The position numbers and the translations under genes are program-made. Positions 44,598-55,677 of a stretch of 64,000 bases of DNA are shown here, piece after piece (positions within the stretch are counted from its first letter, which is position 1; each line of letters starts with the position of its first letter). The notes beneath the pieces were generated by a model. The model was not told the DNA's origin and ran no database searches. It was given only the letters and a program-made list of their open reading frames with translations. Origin of the DNA: Stictocephala bisonia (lineage: Eukaryota; Arthropoda; Insecta; Hemiptera; Membracidae); NCBI GenBank assembly GCA_035578905.1, contig JAQJVL010000328.1, forward strand, positions 186,001 to 250,000, given 5' to 3'.

Positions 44598-44603
<6 letters not shown>
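42100..44603 (-). mobile_element. Tc1/mariner-type transposon with ~400-bp terminal inverted repeats
   Basis: The termini start CACACAGGGTGAATGGTACG on both strands. Inverted similarity runs for about 400 bp inward (42100-42505 against 44207-44603), far longer than the ~30 bp usual in mariner. The element sits within a TA microsatellite, consistent with TA targeting. It carries a single transposase on the minus strand (42728-43774) with two stops. A perfect 14-bp hairpin (43996-44031, arm CTGATTTACATGTG) lies between gene and right arm. Confidence 0.92.
42728..43774 (-). pseudogene. Mariner-type transposase, nearly full length, two nonsense codons
   Basis: The frame of about 348 codons starts MEFTTREYAEMHFVYGFCNG, an N-terminal helix-turn-helix typical of insect copies of this group. 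A second HTH region follows (SRAIAAQLNVSLWKVLDIL), then the DDE/D core: WTDEAIF, FHQDGATPHF and SPDFSSMDFCVW. The second and third catalytic aspartates are separated by 40 residues by my count, more than the 34 of classic mariner. A TGA replaces the tryptophan-type codon after VQFCR and a TAA interrupts before RYFQSRFHIMVW. All other codons are in one frame, so inactivation is recent. Function in the family: cut-and-paste at TA. Confidence 0.9.

Positions 44604-44660
<57 letters not shown>
44604..44660. repeat. TA microsatellite, right of the mariner-type element
   Basis: About 28 TA units immediately outside the right terminus, continuous in motif with the left tract. Confidence 0.95.
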
Positions 44661-44662
<2 letters not shown>

Positions 44663-44679
44663 TAGCAAGGACTTAAAGA

Positions 44680-45060
44680 CGGAGAGAGGGGAGGCACTGT
44701 AACTCTACATCTAGGCTATTACTTGAAAAAGACTTACGATTCTACCTCTACAACAAAGCTATTTTTGGAACCTAGGACTTATTTACAACTAACTATTTCT
44801 AATTTAAAAGTACTAAGACTCCCTCTTTACAACAAGCTATTTTTAGAACTAGTAACTTATTAAACTCTTCTAAAACGAAAATATTTATACTATAAATGAC
44901 AGATGAACCCCCCACCCCCATCTATAATAAAGGTATTTTTGGAACCCACTCTACATCTATGCAGTTTTTACAATCAATGACTTATGTAACTCCTCTACGA
45001 CTAAATTATTTCTGCTATCAACTATCATTATAATAATAATAATAATTAAACACATAAAAT
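44680..45060. repeat. Degenerate tandem repeat, about 75-85 bp
   Basis: ACTCTACATCTA, CTACAACAAAGCTATTTTTG, GGAACCTA and ACTTATTTACAACTAACT-like blocks recur three to four times with heavy divergence. No coding signal. Confidence 0.5.
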
Positions 45061-45081
45061 TAATTGACTACTCGCTATGTT

Positions 45082-45194
45082 CAGTCGTTAGGAATAACTG
45101 ATTGTCAGATGTGGCTGGTCTGAGACGAATATAAACACGAAAAAGAGATTGAATATCCAGTATTGAGTGGTGATAGATTTGTCATGTGATGATC
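45082..45194 (+). repeat. Direct repeat, right copy
   Basis: Partner of 41903-42022 in the same orientation (CTGAGACGAATATAAACACG, then GAATATCCAGTATTGAG and GGTGATAGATTTG). Confidence 0.7.
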
Positions 45195-45364
45195 TGCTTC
45201 TTATGGCAGCTCGGCCTGGTTGATTCACCATCTCACCTTAGCTCATAAATCCAAACTATGACTCATTCTGCAAAGATTGTCTTACATTACACGTGCTTAA
45301 TTCAAATATATTTGTAAAAAACATGAAGTAGGTTATACATTTTTTTTTTTTTTTTTTTTTTAAA

Positions 45365-46480
45365 AGAGGTTCAAAGTCTACAAGCCAGGCGTGTCGGCCG
45401 GCTGAGGCCGTGACAGACAACACGGATATTTGTGGACGGACACGAAAATATGAACTCTCGATAAAGCAGCCTGATACTTGTATTGCTGTTGTCGTATACA
45501 ACTTCCAAGGGCCAGTCTACAAGCCAGGCGTGTCGGCCGACTGAGGCCGTGACAGACAACACGGATATTTACTAGTGGACGGACACGTAAATATGAACTC
45601 TTGATAAAGCAGCCTGATACTTGTATTGCAGTTGTCGTATAAAACTTCCAAGGGCCAAAGTCTACAAGCCAGGCGTGCCGGCTGGCTGAGGCCGTGACAG
45701 ACAACACGGATATTTGTGGACGGACACGTAAATATGAACTCTCGACATAGCAGCTTGCTACGTGCATTGCTGTTGTCTTATACAACCTCCAAGGGCCACC
45801 CACAGTCTACAAGCCAGGGTCGTAAGGCGGCAAAGGCCGTGACAATTACCACGAATTTTTGTGGACGGACAAATTAATTATTGTGGGCGAACAAATATAG
45901 ATTTTCAACTTACCAGCTTAGTACGTGAATTATTGATGTCGTACAACTTTAAAGTTCATAGTCTACAAGCTAGAGGTGTCGGCAGGCAGGGGCGCTAGAG
46001 ACAAGACGAATATTTACTTTTGGACGGACACGAAAATACATACTCTCGACATACCAGCTTGATACGTGTATTGCTGTTGTAGTATACAACCTTCAAGGTT
46101 TACAGTCTACCAGCCAGTGGTATCGACCTGCAGAGGCCATGACACACTCGACATATCAGCTTGTTACCTGCCTTATTTGTGTTGTCTGAACCTAATCGAG
46201 GTTCACAGGCTACAAGCAGGGCGTTTCGGGCGGCAGGAGGCATTACACAGACAGCACGTATATTTGTGGACGGACATCAGAAATAAGCTTGTAGGAGTAC
46301 TGCATTTGGAAGCAAACCAACTTATCACTTGCATTACCTTAAGAACCTACCCTTAAGGGCAGTTACCCTTCAAAATGGGGTTTACTGCCACTGGAGGTGT
46401 GTTGGCATTGGCGAAGGTCGTGACGGAGAAACCATGAATATTTTCGGACGATTACCTAAATAAAAGAGTACAGGCAGAAA
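45365..46480. repeat. ~145-bp tandem repeat, about eight units decaying to the right
   Basis: Units begin TACAAGCCAGGCGTGTCGGC near 45380, 45518, 45663, 45808, 45963, 46108, 46211 and about 46384. Each continues with GAGGCCGTGACAGACAACAC, ATATTTGTGGACGGACACG and TTGCTGTTGTCGTATACAAC. The first three units are nearly identical and later ones increasingly different and length-variable. A 20-base T-run at 45342-45361 precedes the array. Open frames on the minus strand are repeat translations. Confidence 0.92.
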
Positions 46481-47934
46481 AATCTTCCACCCTTTGACTC
46501 AACACTATGTCCAATTGTTCCATGAACATTACTCTATTTATAACGTTTTCCACAATAGTATATTATCCTGTGGTAGAATACAGTACTACATTCACTCACA
46601 AAAAACCCGATGGTTCCCATACATGTTACATATGCAATCAGAGGCCAGATACATCTGTAATTGGACATGCACGCAAATCAAAATTTTATTCTCATAAACC
46701 AGCATAACTGCATTAGAATAAAGTGATCTACTATGAATGCCGAGTCACCTTATGTCAGCAGGAGTCGGGCCCTTGCCAAAAGTGTATTTTTGGCCGGTAT
46801 CAGTTATCAGCAGACTGCCATCGCCAGGTGACTGCTGTAGTATACAGTCAGTGGTCGGGGTCCACACAGCAGACATATCCACAAAGGTCGGGCCATATAA
46901 CCTTTGTGGACAATCGTGTATTTCTGGACTGTATATAAATACTGTACAAGAGCAGACGCCTGTCGTCACTCCCGACACTCTCAATGGGCCTGCTACTCCG
47001 CTACCTGCATAATGTGCAATACTACACTTAGTCTCAATAAACGTAATTAGAGCAGCTAGATGTACATATTCGTAGCGGTGGTGTATCGTAGGAGGGGAGG
47101 CGATCGATTTGAGTAATTCACGTTTTTAAGTAAAAGTAAAACATGGAGTTTTTAACTCTGCTGTTATCAAATGCTGATTATATGAATAACAGTTGATTTT
47201 GAACATGTTAAATTAAATATAAAATATCACACTAACTAAAAACAATAAATTCAAACGATACATCAAATACAAAAAGACCACCATTCCTTTGCAAATACTA
47301 GTCAATTTCATTTTTTTTAAAGCAATGACTTATCTGCAAAATAATCAAATTTCAAATTGTTGTCCAGCTACTGAATTACACAAAATTGTGAAATTCCTTA
47401 AAATAGAGTAACTTAACTAGTTTGGTTAATGTGACCAATCTGGTTATCACGAGTTCATCAAACCGGACATGATTTAATTGTATCTAGCCGTAAGTTATAG
47501 AGGGAAATCGTAAATAATTGATTTTAGAAGTACTTTAGTTGAAGAAGAGAAACACCAACTTTTAATCCTTTGGTCGTTTAGGGAATAGTTCAGTTGTATA
47601 AGTCATTAATCATTGATCATAGAAAATGGTGCGCTTGAAAAGGAAAATATTTAAATGTATCTTTAATTTATGTAGAGTATATTTAAACTCACAATGAGGT
47701 CACAATCAAGTTATTAATAATGCAAAGGTCACTATTCAAATATATTTTCCATATAGAAAAACATATATGTACTACTAATTAAATAACAATAAAAAAACTA
47801 ACTTTTTAAGCTTTTTTTAAAATTTGTTATTATTTAAGCCCTTTAGGGCTTAAGAATAATTTAATAAAACACAATAACAACGTAAATATAAATTCAACAT
47901 GTATTCCAGAAATGGACGGCTTGTACTTGTGATC
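46481..47934. other. Gene-free sequence, possibly more decayed repeat
   Basis: Around 46750-46940 words such as TTTGTGGACAATCGTGTATT and TGCTGTAGTATACAGTC echo the 145-bp unit. AATAAA lies at 47035 on the plus strand after an open frame of about 91 codons (46737-47012) that has no recognisable motif. A TTAAGCCC-TTTA-GGGCTTAA palindrome sits at 47837-47856. Confidence 0.4.
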
Positions 47935-50006
47935 GAAAGTGCGTGTCTAACCGATCTGATCTTGGCTGAGATCACGTGAGTCGTTAAATGTATATATTGA
48001 GGTCAGTGTCACTTCTGGTGAGATCTACGTCAACTGAACTGACCTTACAGTACACACAGAACCACAACACAATTGCTGTATGAGTGACTCATGTCACACC
48101 AACTACAATGTCTAACCGATCTGATCTTGGCTGAGATCACGTGAGTCGTTAAAAGTTTATATTGAGGTCAGTGTCACTTCTGGTGAGATCTATGTCAACT
48201 GAACTGAACTTACAGTACACTCGACCTACTCATTACTAGATAAATGGGACCTTAATTCAGCATAGTGATGTCATCAAGGACTTGGGTGTTCTGCTAAATA
48301 ACAAATTCTCCCCTGATAACCATATCGATTCAATTTGTAGTAGAGCTAGTAGGTTATTGGGCTTTATGTGGCGTGGTGCAATTGGAGGTTTGTCTGCATA
48401 CTCCATTGTAATACTCTACAAGTCGTTACTACGTCCAATTCTAGAGTATGCTTCTGTGGTTTGGATACCATTCTACACTCATCATATAGTAAGACTGGAG
48501 CGGTTTCAACGAAGATTTTTGAGACTGGTTGGTACCAGATTGGGCTTACACTTCCCTGATGTTCCAATTGAGAACTTGATGAGCCAGTTTGATATCCGTT
48601 CACTTCAGGCACGCTTTGACTTGCATGACATCATGTTTCTTTTCAAGATTATAAATGGGATCATTAACTGCCCCGAACTTCTGGGCAAGATTGGCTTTCG
48701 GACTCCTATTAACACTAGATCAATGATCTTTTTGTTCACAACTTCTACAGAACCAACTACTTGAGGTCCGGAACCATTGCTAGACTCCATCAACATGGTA
48801 ATTCAATTCCGGCTGAAGTTGGTTTCTTCTGCGGTGGCCTGTTATGCTTCAGGAGGAGCATCCTGCATTGTATTGCAGCTCGTCATTCCTGTTGATCTCA
48901 TTTTACTATCAAATCATTTATGTGTTACTGTTATGCTGTAATGTTACCATTTATTTTGAGATTTATTATTGTTATGATTTACCATTCTCTAGTCTTGTAA
49001 TTTCTGCTAATGTAATAACCAGTACAATTTCTAATTATGTTAAACCTTTCTTTCTAAGTTATTAATTACTAGTTGTTATTCAAAGAAATTCTAATCTTGC
49101 TTGTCCTAGCATTTAAGTTTGTTGTATGTATTTCACAGTGTGTTTTTGTTATGTATATTGGCATTGCCGTTGAAAGAACAAATAAATAAATCACTCTTGT
49201 TGTACCGAGTGACTCATGACACACCGGCTAACCGATCTGATCTTGGCTGAGATCACGTGAGTCTTTCAATATATTGAGGACAGTGTCACTTCTGGTGAGA
49301 TCTATGTCAGCTGAACTGACCTTACAGTAAACAGAGCACTACATCACTCTTGTTGTACCGAGTGACTCATGGCACACCAGCTAACCGATCTGATCTTGGC
49401 TGAGATCACATGAGTCTTTCAATATATTGAGGACAGTGTCACTTCTGGTGAGATCTATGTCAACTGAACTGACCTTACAGTACACAGAGTACCACAACAC
49501 TCTTGTTGTACCGAGTGACTCATGACACACCAGCTAACCGATCTGATCTTGGCTGAGATCACGTGAGTCGTTAAATGTTTATATTGAGGTCAGTGTCACT
49601 TCTGGTGAGATCTATGTCAACTGAACTGACCTTACAGTACACAGAGTACCACATCACTCATGTTGTACCGAGTGACTCATGACACACCAGCTAACCGATC
49701 TGATCTTGGCTGAGATCACGTGAGTCGTTAAATGTTTATATTGAGGTCAATGTCACTTCTGGTGAGATCTATGTCAACTGAACTGACCTTACAGTACACA
49801 GAGTACCACATCACTCATGTTGTACCGAGTGACTCATGACACACCAGCTAACCGATCTGATCTTGGTTGAGACCACGTGAGTCGTGAAATATATTGAGGG
49901 CACTGTCACTTCTGGTGAGATCTATGTCAACTGAACTGAACTTACATACAGTACATAGAGTATCACAACACTCTTGTTGTGCCGAGTGACTCATGTCACA
50001 CCAGCT
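47935..50006. repeat. Satellite with 153-165-bp units, seven copies, split by a LINE
   Basis: CTAACCGATCTGATCTTGGC begins units at 47947, 48112, 49228, 49381, 49534, 49691 and 49848. Each unit carries GATCACGTGAGTC (an E-box, CACGTG), GTGTCACTTCTGGTGAGATC and a TGACTCA site within GAGTGACTCATG. The spacing is 165, then 153, 153, 157 and 157 bp after the LINE. Units are highly similar, so the array is young. The sequence right of it (to 50240) still starts with a half unit. Confidence 0.95.
48230..49192 (+). mobile_element. 5'-truncated LINE (Jockey/CR1-like) inserted in the satellite
   Basis: An open frame of about 160 codons (48282-48764) reads DLGVLLNNKFSPDNHID, RLLGFMWRG, YKSLLRPILEYASVVW, RLERFQRRFLRLVG, SLQARFDLHDIMFLFKIING and CPELLGKIGFRTP, which is the C-terminal end of a LINE reverse transcriptase. 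One frameshift near 48722 precedes HNFYRTNYLRSGTIARLHQH. The 3' end is AAATAAATAAAT. On insertion about 14 bp of the satellite unit appear to be missing rather than duplicated (GTACAC on the left, CACTCTTG on the right). Confidence 0.85.
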
Positions 50007-50879
50007 TCAATGAGCTCACCGTAGAGTCATCTTCCTGCCGAATCACTCACTATTTTGGACGTGCCAACTGCCAATACACTCACTATTGGTTGGTTTTGCC
50101 GGGTCCAAAGATACGCCAGCGACAAGCTCTTCACCTAGCAATGTCATTTGGGTACAGTATTTTGACCTCACAATTGTTCATAACTATAACTCTCACGTCA
50201 TCAAGCCTCCATACTAATTATACTAATTACTATATTGGCTAGCTGAAATATTGTTGTTATTCACATATACAGCAGTAATTATCACGTTAAGAGGACGAAA
50301 TATTATTTCAAGTCACTATACAAATACAGTTACTATACAAATACAGTTACTATACAAATATAGTCTTTAAGTGGTAGACCTCGTATCTACAAGTTCCTGA
50401 ACCGTGGGAAATAATCAAGGGCTAATTAACGATTAATGTCGTTCCAAAGAACACTCGATCACCAATTGTGTTACGAGCTGTTTCTTTCACCTCACCACAT
50501 TTCTGACAAAACATTTATACCTGAAAACTAAACATCCGTTGTTGGTTACAGAGAAACTAATGAATGTCAAATAATGTACCAAGCTTTATAGTGGTAACCA
50601 TCCTTGGATCACCTTAGAAATGAGACGTGAGAAATCCATCATCTTTATCTTGGTCATGTTTTTCCACAACCCATCACTTCTTAAATATTCATGGTTTTTA
50701 CTGAAGTCCCAACTGTTTCACTTAAGTCTACCACATGTTTGTCCGATAAATCCAGGTATCAACAACTTCCTCTAATGTTTCTGAAAGTTTGGTACAACTG
50801 AACCCCTTATGCCAACTTCCAGCCTATATCAGTTAAAAACTGCCAAGAAGCTATTCTTTTTTTCTTTTTTTTAACTTCA
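50007..50879. other. Spacer with a 17-bp repeat
   Basis: Positions 50315-50363 hold ACTATACAAATACAGTT three times with a 17-bp period. An open frame of about 87 codons (49979-50242) has no recognised motif and starts in the satellite. Otherwise nothing to report. Confidence 0.6.
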
Positions 50880-51006
50880 TTCCTGCAGGCATATGCGTGA
50901 ACTTTATTCAATGAGTGAAATACCTACCGTTGGTTCAGTGAGGATTCGAACCTTGGACATTGCCTTCCACAGTCCGAAGCCGTAGCCACTGAGCCACCAC
51001 GCCGGT
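50880..51006 (-). mobile_element. tRNA-derived SINE, reverse orientation
   Basis: On the minus strand from 51006: an A-box-like TGGCTCAGTGG (50986-50996), then TTCGGACTGTGGAAGGC and a perfect B-box GGTTCGAATCC (50942-50952). The T-rich tract at 50855-50872 would be its poly-A tail. It differs from the SINE at 5112. No complete cloverleaf is formed, so it is not a tRNA gene. Confidence 0.75.
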
Positions 51007-51239
51007 AACCTTCAACCTTAGTGTATGAAAATAGGTTTATAACATATTCTCCAATTCTCTAACATTAAAATTACGATTAGTGCACTTTCTCTCCGTCATC
51101 GCTTTTAGATAATACAAAGAGCTATTAAGTTAAAAAATAAAATGTACTAGTAGATATATCAGAAACCACCAAGATCGGCCCAATGCCATCTCTTTTGTAA
51201 ACTCAGCCTACTGGAGTTTTACAGTTTTTATCAGAGAGG

Positions 51240-51370
51240 CATTGACTTCGACACAGTCTATATACAAAACTAACTTCAATACATTCAGAGTTCACAGATC
51301 CGTTCGTCCTTTCTTCAATAAACATAACCTTCGATACTAGGTTATGCGCTCACTTCCTCTACGAATCTGG
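51240..51370 (+). pseudogene. Possible LINE C-terminal scrap
   Basis: One plus-strand frame reads RSVRPFFNKHNLRY, stop, VMRSLPLRIWDVINKSS. This resembles the last residues of Jockey/CR1-type reverse transcriptases (R-x-x-x-F...R...LP...WN). It is short and has one stop, so other origins are possible. Confidence 0.3.
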
Positions 51371-51599
51371 GATGTAATTAATAAATCTTCGGTAGTCACA
51401 TTATCATTACAAAATTACAAATTGCCCACAATCAGTGCGATGTTCACTGATCGAATTACGTTCGATGACATAGTATCGATTTTCTATTCTGTTGTTGATT
51501 AGAAGGAAACAGACCACCTGTAATAATAGTGATCTGTTAAATGCTAAAGACTGTCCTAAAGAGACAATTAGCGAATTAGAAGATATTGTAATCCCTCCC

Positions 51600-51720
51600 A
51601 ACTATAGCGGAAGTGAGAGGCAGGTTGGTTAAACGGTGAGGTCACGAGCGGGGGCGGCGGGCCTGCGATGACGTGTCCCCAAACTAACAAGGCTTCCCCA
51701 TGGCCTGTCCCAACTACAGC
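51600..51720. other. GC-rich patch just left of the hAT element
   Basis: AGCGGGGGCGGCGGGCCTGC and TGACGTGTCCCC give an Sp1-like GC box and a CRE-like core in otherwise AT-rich DNA. It could be a relic promoter or a piece of another repeat. No transcript start or reading frame is evident. Confidence 0.3.
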
Positions 51721-51834
51721 AACTGTTCAATACAAGTAGTAAGACCAACTCTAGGATATTCCAAGTGGCATTTTCACAAGCCTGATTTCAAGTACTTACC
51801 AGTATTTTAAGTTAAATTAATAACTTTTTATTAC

Positions 51835-54800
51835 CAGGGCCGCCCAGAGACTTTTGGTGGCCCCGGGGCAAAAGTTTACCATGTGGCCCCCTTCCTTCAC
51901 TTCAAAATAAATTTAATTACTCTGATTGTCAAATATACTATAATTGATATTTTACTTTTAGCACATTCTACGATATTATTACCATCTCTTTCGTTAGGTT
52001 ACTATTGTAATTAAGATTCTTGTTCATGGACGTTTTCTCAGGGCTAGCTGCGAAGCTCCGGTAAGTTTTTCTCTAATTGTCATATACTTTTTAAACATTT
52101 CCTTAAGTATTACCGCTACAATAACATCAATCTCTTATAACAAAACTACTATTTTTTAATATTAAATAAATAATAAGGAACCAAGCAATGCCACAGTCAG
52201 TTGCATAGTTGGCGCAGCAGCTCTTCGATCGCCAGTTGAGGAGCCATCCTCGCCAATGATATTAGCTGTGGGTGAGGGAGGGAGGGGCCAATAAATTTGT
52301 ATAGGCCACTTGGCTTCGCTAGCTAAAGAGCAAGTGGCCGAAAGTTCACGAAGTAAAATAATTTGGCGAGCGCGAACATCTAGTGCTTTAAAAACAGTCA
52401 ACTGAGAGTTGAGGTTATGTTATTGTTTTCAAAACAGGTTGTAGACCACTGGGTACGTAGCTTATTGATGTTGGACATTAAAACATCTAGTTTATATTCG
52501 TGATTTTAGTTTGTCTTTGTGCAAAACTTTAAAACTATTCAATTTTTATTTCACAGGCATAAAAGGCATTTTGTACCAACACAATTTTCTCAGCATAAAA
52601 CATAGTAAAATTTATGTCTGTCAAATTGGATACTATATCATTGATGTACATCACAGTGTACACGTCCGTACAGTGACAGTGGTATTGACATACCCACACA
52701 CCCATTCACGAACAGTGGTATTGACCCTCCTGCTCAACAATACACGTACAGTGGTTCAATCTTAGTTAATTTCACTTATCACGCAACAAACAATAAATAA
52801 ATACTGTATTAATGATTGTCAAAAATATAAATGGCTTACTCGTTCGTCAGTGACAGTAAAAAATTATGAAGACTATTTTGATTGGTCGTAAATTTGTTAT
52901 GTTAATGAATGACAACATTAATCAATTACGCTATTTGTTTGGGAACAACCCGTACGTGGGCATAATTGGTTTTTAATCAAGAGCTACTCTACTGAATATG
53001 ATGAGAATACACCCCTGTTCCTGTTACAGTTTCAGGGTAAATTAAACCAGACAATAAAAGAGTTACAACAAGTTAAATGTCACAAAATAAATATTATTCA
53101 AAAGGAGTTGTACAAATCTGAACAATGATGAAGCTGTTTTAACTATTAACGGTGTACTCAAGAGCTCCTCTTTTCATTAAGACCTATGTCATAATATATT
53201 GGTAAAATGTCTTTACGAACATCCATGTCATAATAACTAGTAAATTTAAAATGTCAAAGGAAACATTACAGTAGATAGAAAGTAAAAAAATGCATGTACA
53301 GTAAACTCTGGTTAACCGGTTAAATATGATCGAAGATGAATCCGGATAGTACAGAACGTAACAAAATTATAATTTTTAGACAAGATTATGCCACGCAATT
53401 CCTCCCGCGATAGCGTAGTGCAAGTTGAATGTAATGCATCATACACACATATTGTTGCACATCCGGTAAGCGAGCGGTGATTTTGTTGTATGCATATTTA
53501 CCAGATTTAAGTACCTAGAAATCTACTGTAATTTAGTGGTTTCATCGTTATTTTTTTTTTATACTGTAAAAATATATAATTTACTTTGTACTTTGCAGTA
53601 TATTACAATACTACAATGAAACATTTATAGTCTATTTTAATTGATTTCAATAAAACGTTACCATAAATTACTGGGCCTAAACTTTAGCTTTTTGTTCTCT
53701 CAAAATCTTTAAATGGAATATGAATCATAGCAAATTAAATTAATTGATAAGTATAGTAGTTTACTAGGAAATCCAAAAGAACGCATTAAATTACAGAAAT
53801 ATCACTCTATAAAATACAACAATAAAAAAATGTTTCTTTACTGGACGACAGTAAACAAACAGACTAATGATTGACGATGTCCCCGATCTACCCTTCATGA
53901 CAATTAATTGAACTCTTCCAGCCACGTTGTTACAACTTTGTATATTTTGCCTGCGGGTTTTTTTGGTTCAAAACACAGTTACTACTGAAATACGACTAAT
54001 ATTTCTTAAATTTAGTGCGTATATTGAAAAATTTGCTGATCAGTGCCGGGAAAGAGTGCAACGTTACCACGTTCGAACGGAGAGCTGCCGCCTACTACCT
54101 GCTTTGAAACCAAGTTTGTAAGAACCTTTTCTCATAAGACTTTTCAACCTTTTTAAAATGTCAGATTTAAAATGTTTTTACTGTAATTTTGTTTGCTTAT
54201 TTAATTGTGTTGTTCTTAGGCTTCCACTTTTTTTATTACAATTTATTAATTTGCATACTTTAGGCCGCAGGTTACTGATCACTCGTTTTCACATTATATA
54301 CGAGTGATCTATTATTTTGCTACGATGGGTCAAGGGATTTTTGAAACACTAAATCAAGATTATTTGTCTACATAAACAGAATTTGTGAAAAAATACAAAA
54401 TAAGGATAAAAGCTTAATCAACAAACCACTACAAATACAAATCAATTCGTAATTGCTGTATTATCTTAAGTTTATAATAGTAATATATCATAACTAATGG
54501 TTTTGTAAGGATAATAACGTGACCAAGCGATTGATTTTCCTACCACTAAAAGCCAAGATAGAGTTGAATTTAGGACAAGTATAACAATTTTGTTTGAAGT
54601 AGTATATACAGTACTTTTGAAATTAAAGTTTAAAAATAAAACATACAGAAACGTTCTTGTCCACCTTATATTAAACACGTCCAAAAACGGAGTTTGTGTA
54701 ATACAAATGTAAAGTTAGTGGGTCTTTTGACATGTTTTATATAAATAGTGTACGAAAACAGGTCATCTTATAGAGGTGGCCCTCTGTTTACACCACTCAA

Positions 54801-55233
54801 GTATATTTATACGTTCGCAAACTGGAATTTATATTTTGGTGTGTTCACAAGCTGCATGCCTTTACACCTGTTTGCAAAAAAGACAACTGGCGAGGGGTAC
54901 AGTTACAGTCACACACCAACCAGAGCGTATGCTGTCACACCACTATGTCGACCGCTGACAAACTTCAAAGACCAGTGTACAACATGATCCAAAAGGCTCC
55001 CTGGTTGCTATAAAACCAATGGTTTAGTTTAAACGTTTTAAAGCTAAAACTGGAAGATTTATTTGGCCTAATATAACTTTTGATATTTTGATACAGGCCT
55101 GAATCGTTTCTTATCTAGTAGATTATTAAGTATTTTCTTTTTTGTTGCATGAAATGTGGCCCCCCCCTGTGAACTAAGTCTGTGTGGCCCCGGGGCAGTT
55201 TGCCCCCTTTGCCCCCCCCTCTGGGCGGCCCTG
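51835..55233. mobile_element. hAT-type element, 3.4 kb, with 8-bp target duplication
   Basis: TTTATTAC is duplicated exactly at 51827-51834 and 55234-55241. Termini are inverted CAGGGCCGCCCAGAG with a subterminal GGCCCCGGGGCA on both sides and C-runs inside. An 8-bp duplication with CAGGG...CCCTG ends is the hAT signature. The interior is AT-rich and no hAT transposase (BED finger, dimerisation domain) is readable. Minus-strand 52162-52401 and plus-strand 53927-54121 open frames have no motif. It is therefore probably non-autonomous, or its gene is decayed beyond recognition. An isolated Tigger-like end (CAGTAAACTCTGGTTAACCG) occurs at 53299. Confidence 0.87.
52655..52760 (+). repeat. Three degenerate units of the 36-bp minisatellite motif
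   Basis: ACACGTCCGTACAGTGACAG, GTGGTATTGACATACCCACA and GTGGTATTGACCCTCCTGC, then ACACGTACAGTGG match the unit amplified at 31375-32046. They lie inside the hAT element. Confidence 0.65.
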
Positions 55234-55457
55234 TTTATTACTATCCTTCACATAAAATTGCAACTACTTGTAAGTCTGAAAAAAAAAACTCTTAAGTCTG
55301 GTATGATATATGCTGCTCAGCACTGATATTACAGCTTGATTTATCGTTCAAAACAAAATGTAGCAGATACTTAAAAATACTGTATAAACAAATACCCGTC
55401 ATGAAGCATGTTATGTTAAATGTGAACATGAGGCCTAATTTAGAGTAAATTTAACTA

Positions 55458-55675
55458 CAGTAGGACTCCAACTATCCGAATCAATTGGGACCAAACCCTA
55501 TTCGGATAGTCAGAATTTGTCTAAAAGTAGTCCATTTTATTTAATTACTGGAGGCAATTAAATTCATGTATGTTGAAATGGGATAGAAAACAATATTTTA
55601 AACGAGACATTCTGAAAGCAACTCGGATAATCGGCGTTTCGAATATTTGGATTTCGGATAATTGGAGCTCCACTG
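55458..55675. mobile_element. Tigger-type MITE, 218 bp
   Basis: The left end CAGTAGGACTCCAACTATCC and the reverse complement of the right end, CAGTGGAGCTCCAATTATCC, are inverted. TA lies at 55456-55457 and 55676-55677. Subterminal ATTCGGATA motifs are repeated in both halves. No coding capacity. Confidence 0.85.
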
Positions 55676-55677
55676 TA

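Noticed and set aside
45256..45803. Minus-strand frames with SVTASxGRHAWLVD repeats
   Set aside because: Translations of the ~145-bp tandem repeat.
47935..50006. CRISPR-like array
   Set aside because: Units are contiguous and near-identical over their full 153-165 bp; there are no unique spacers and the DNA is eukaryotic.
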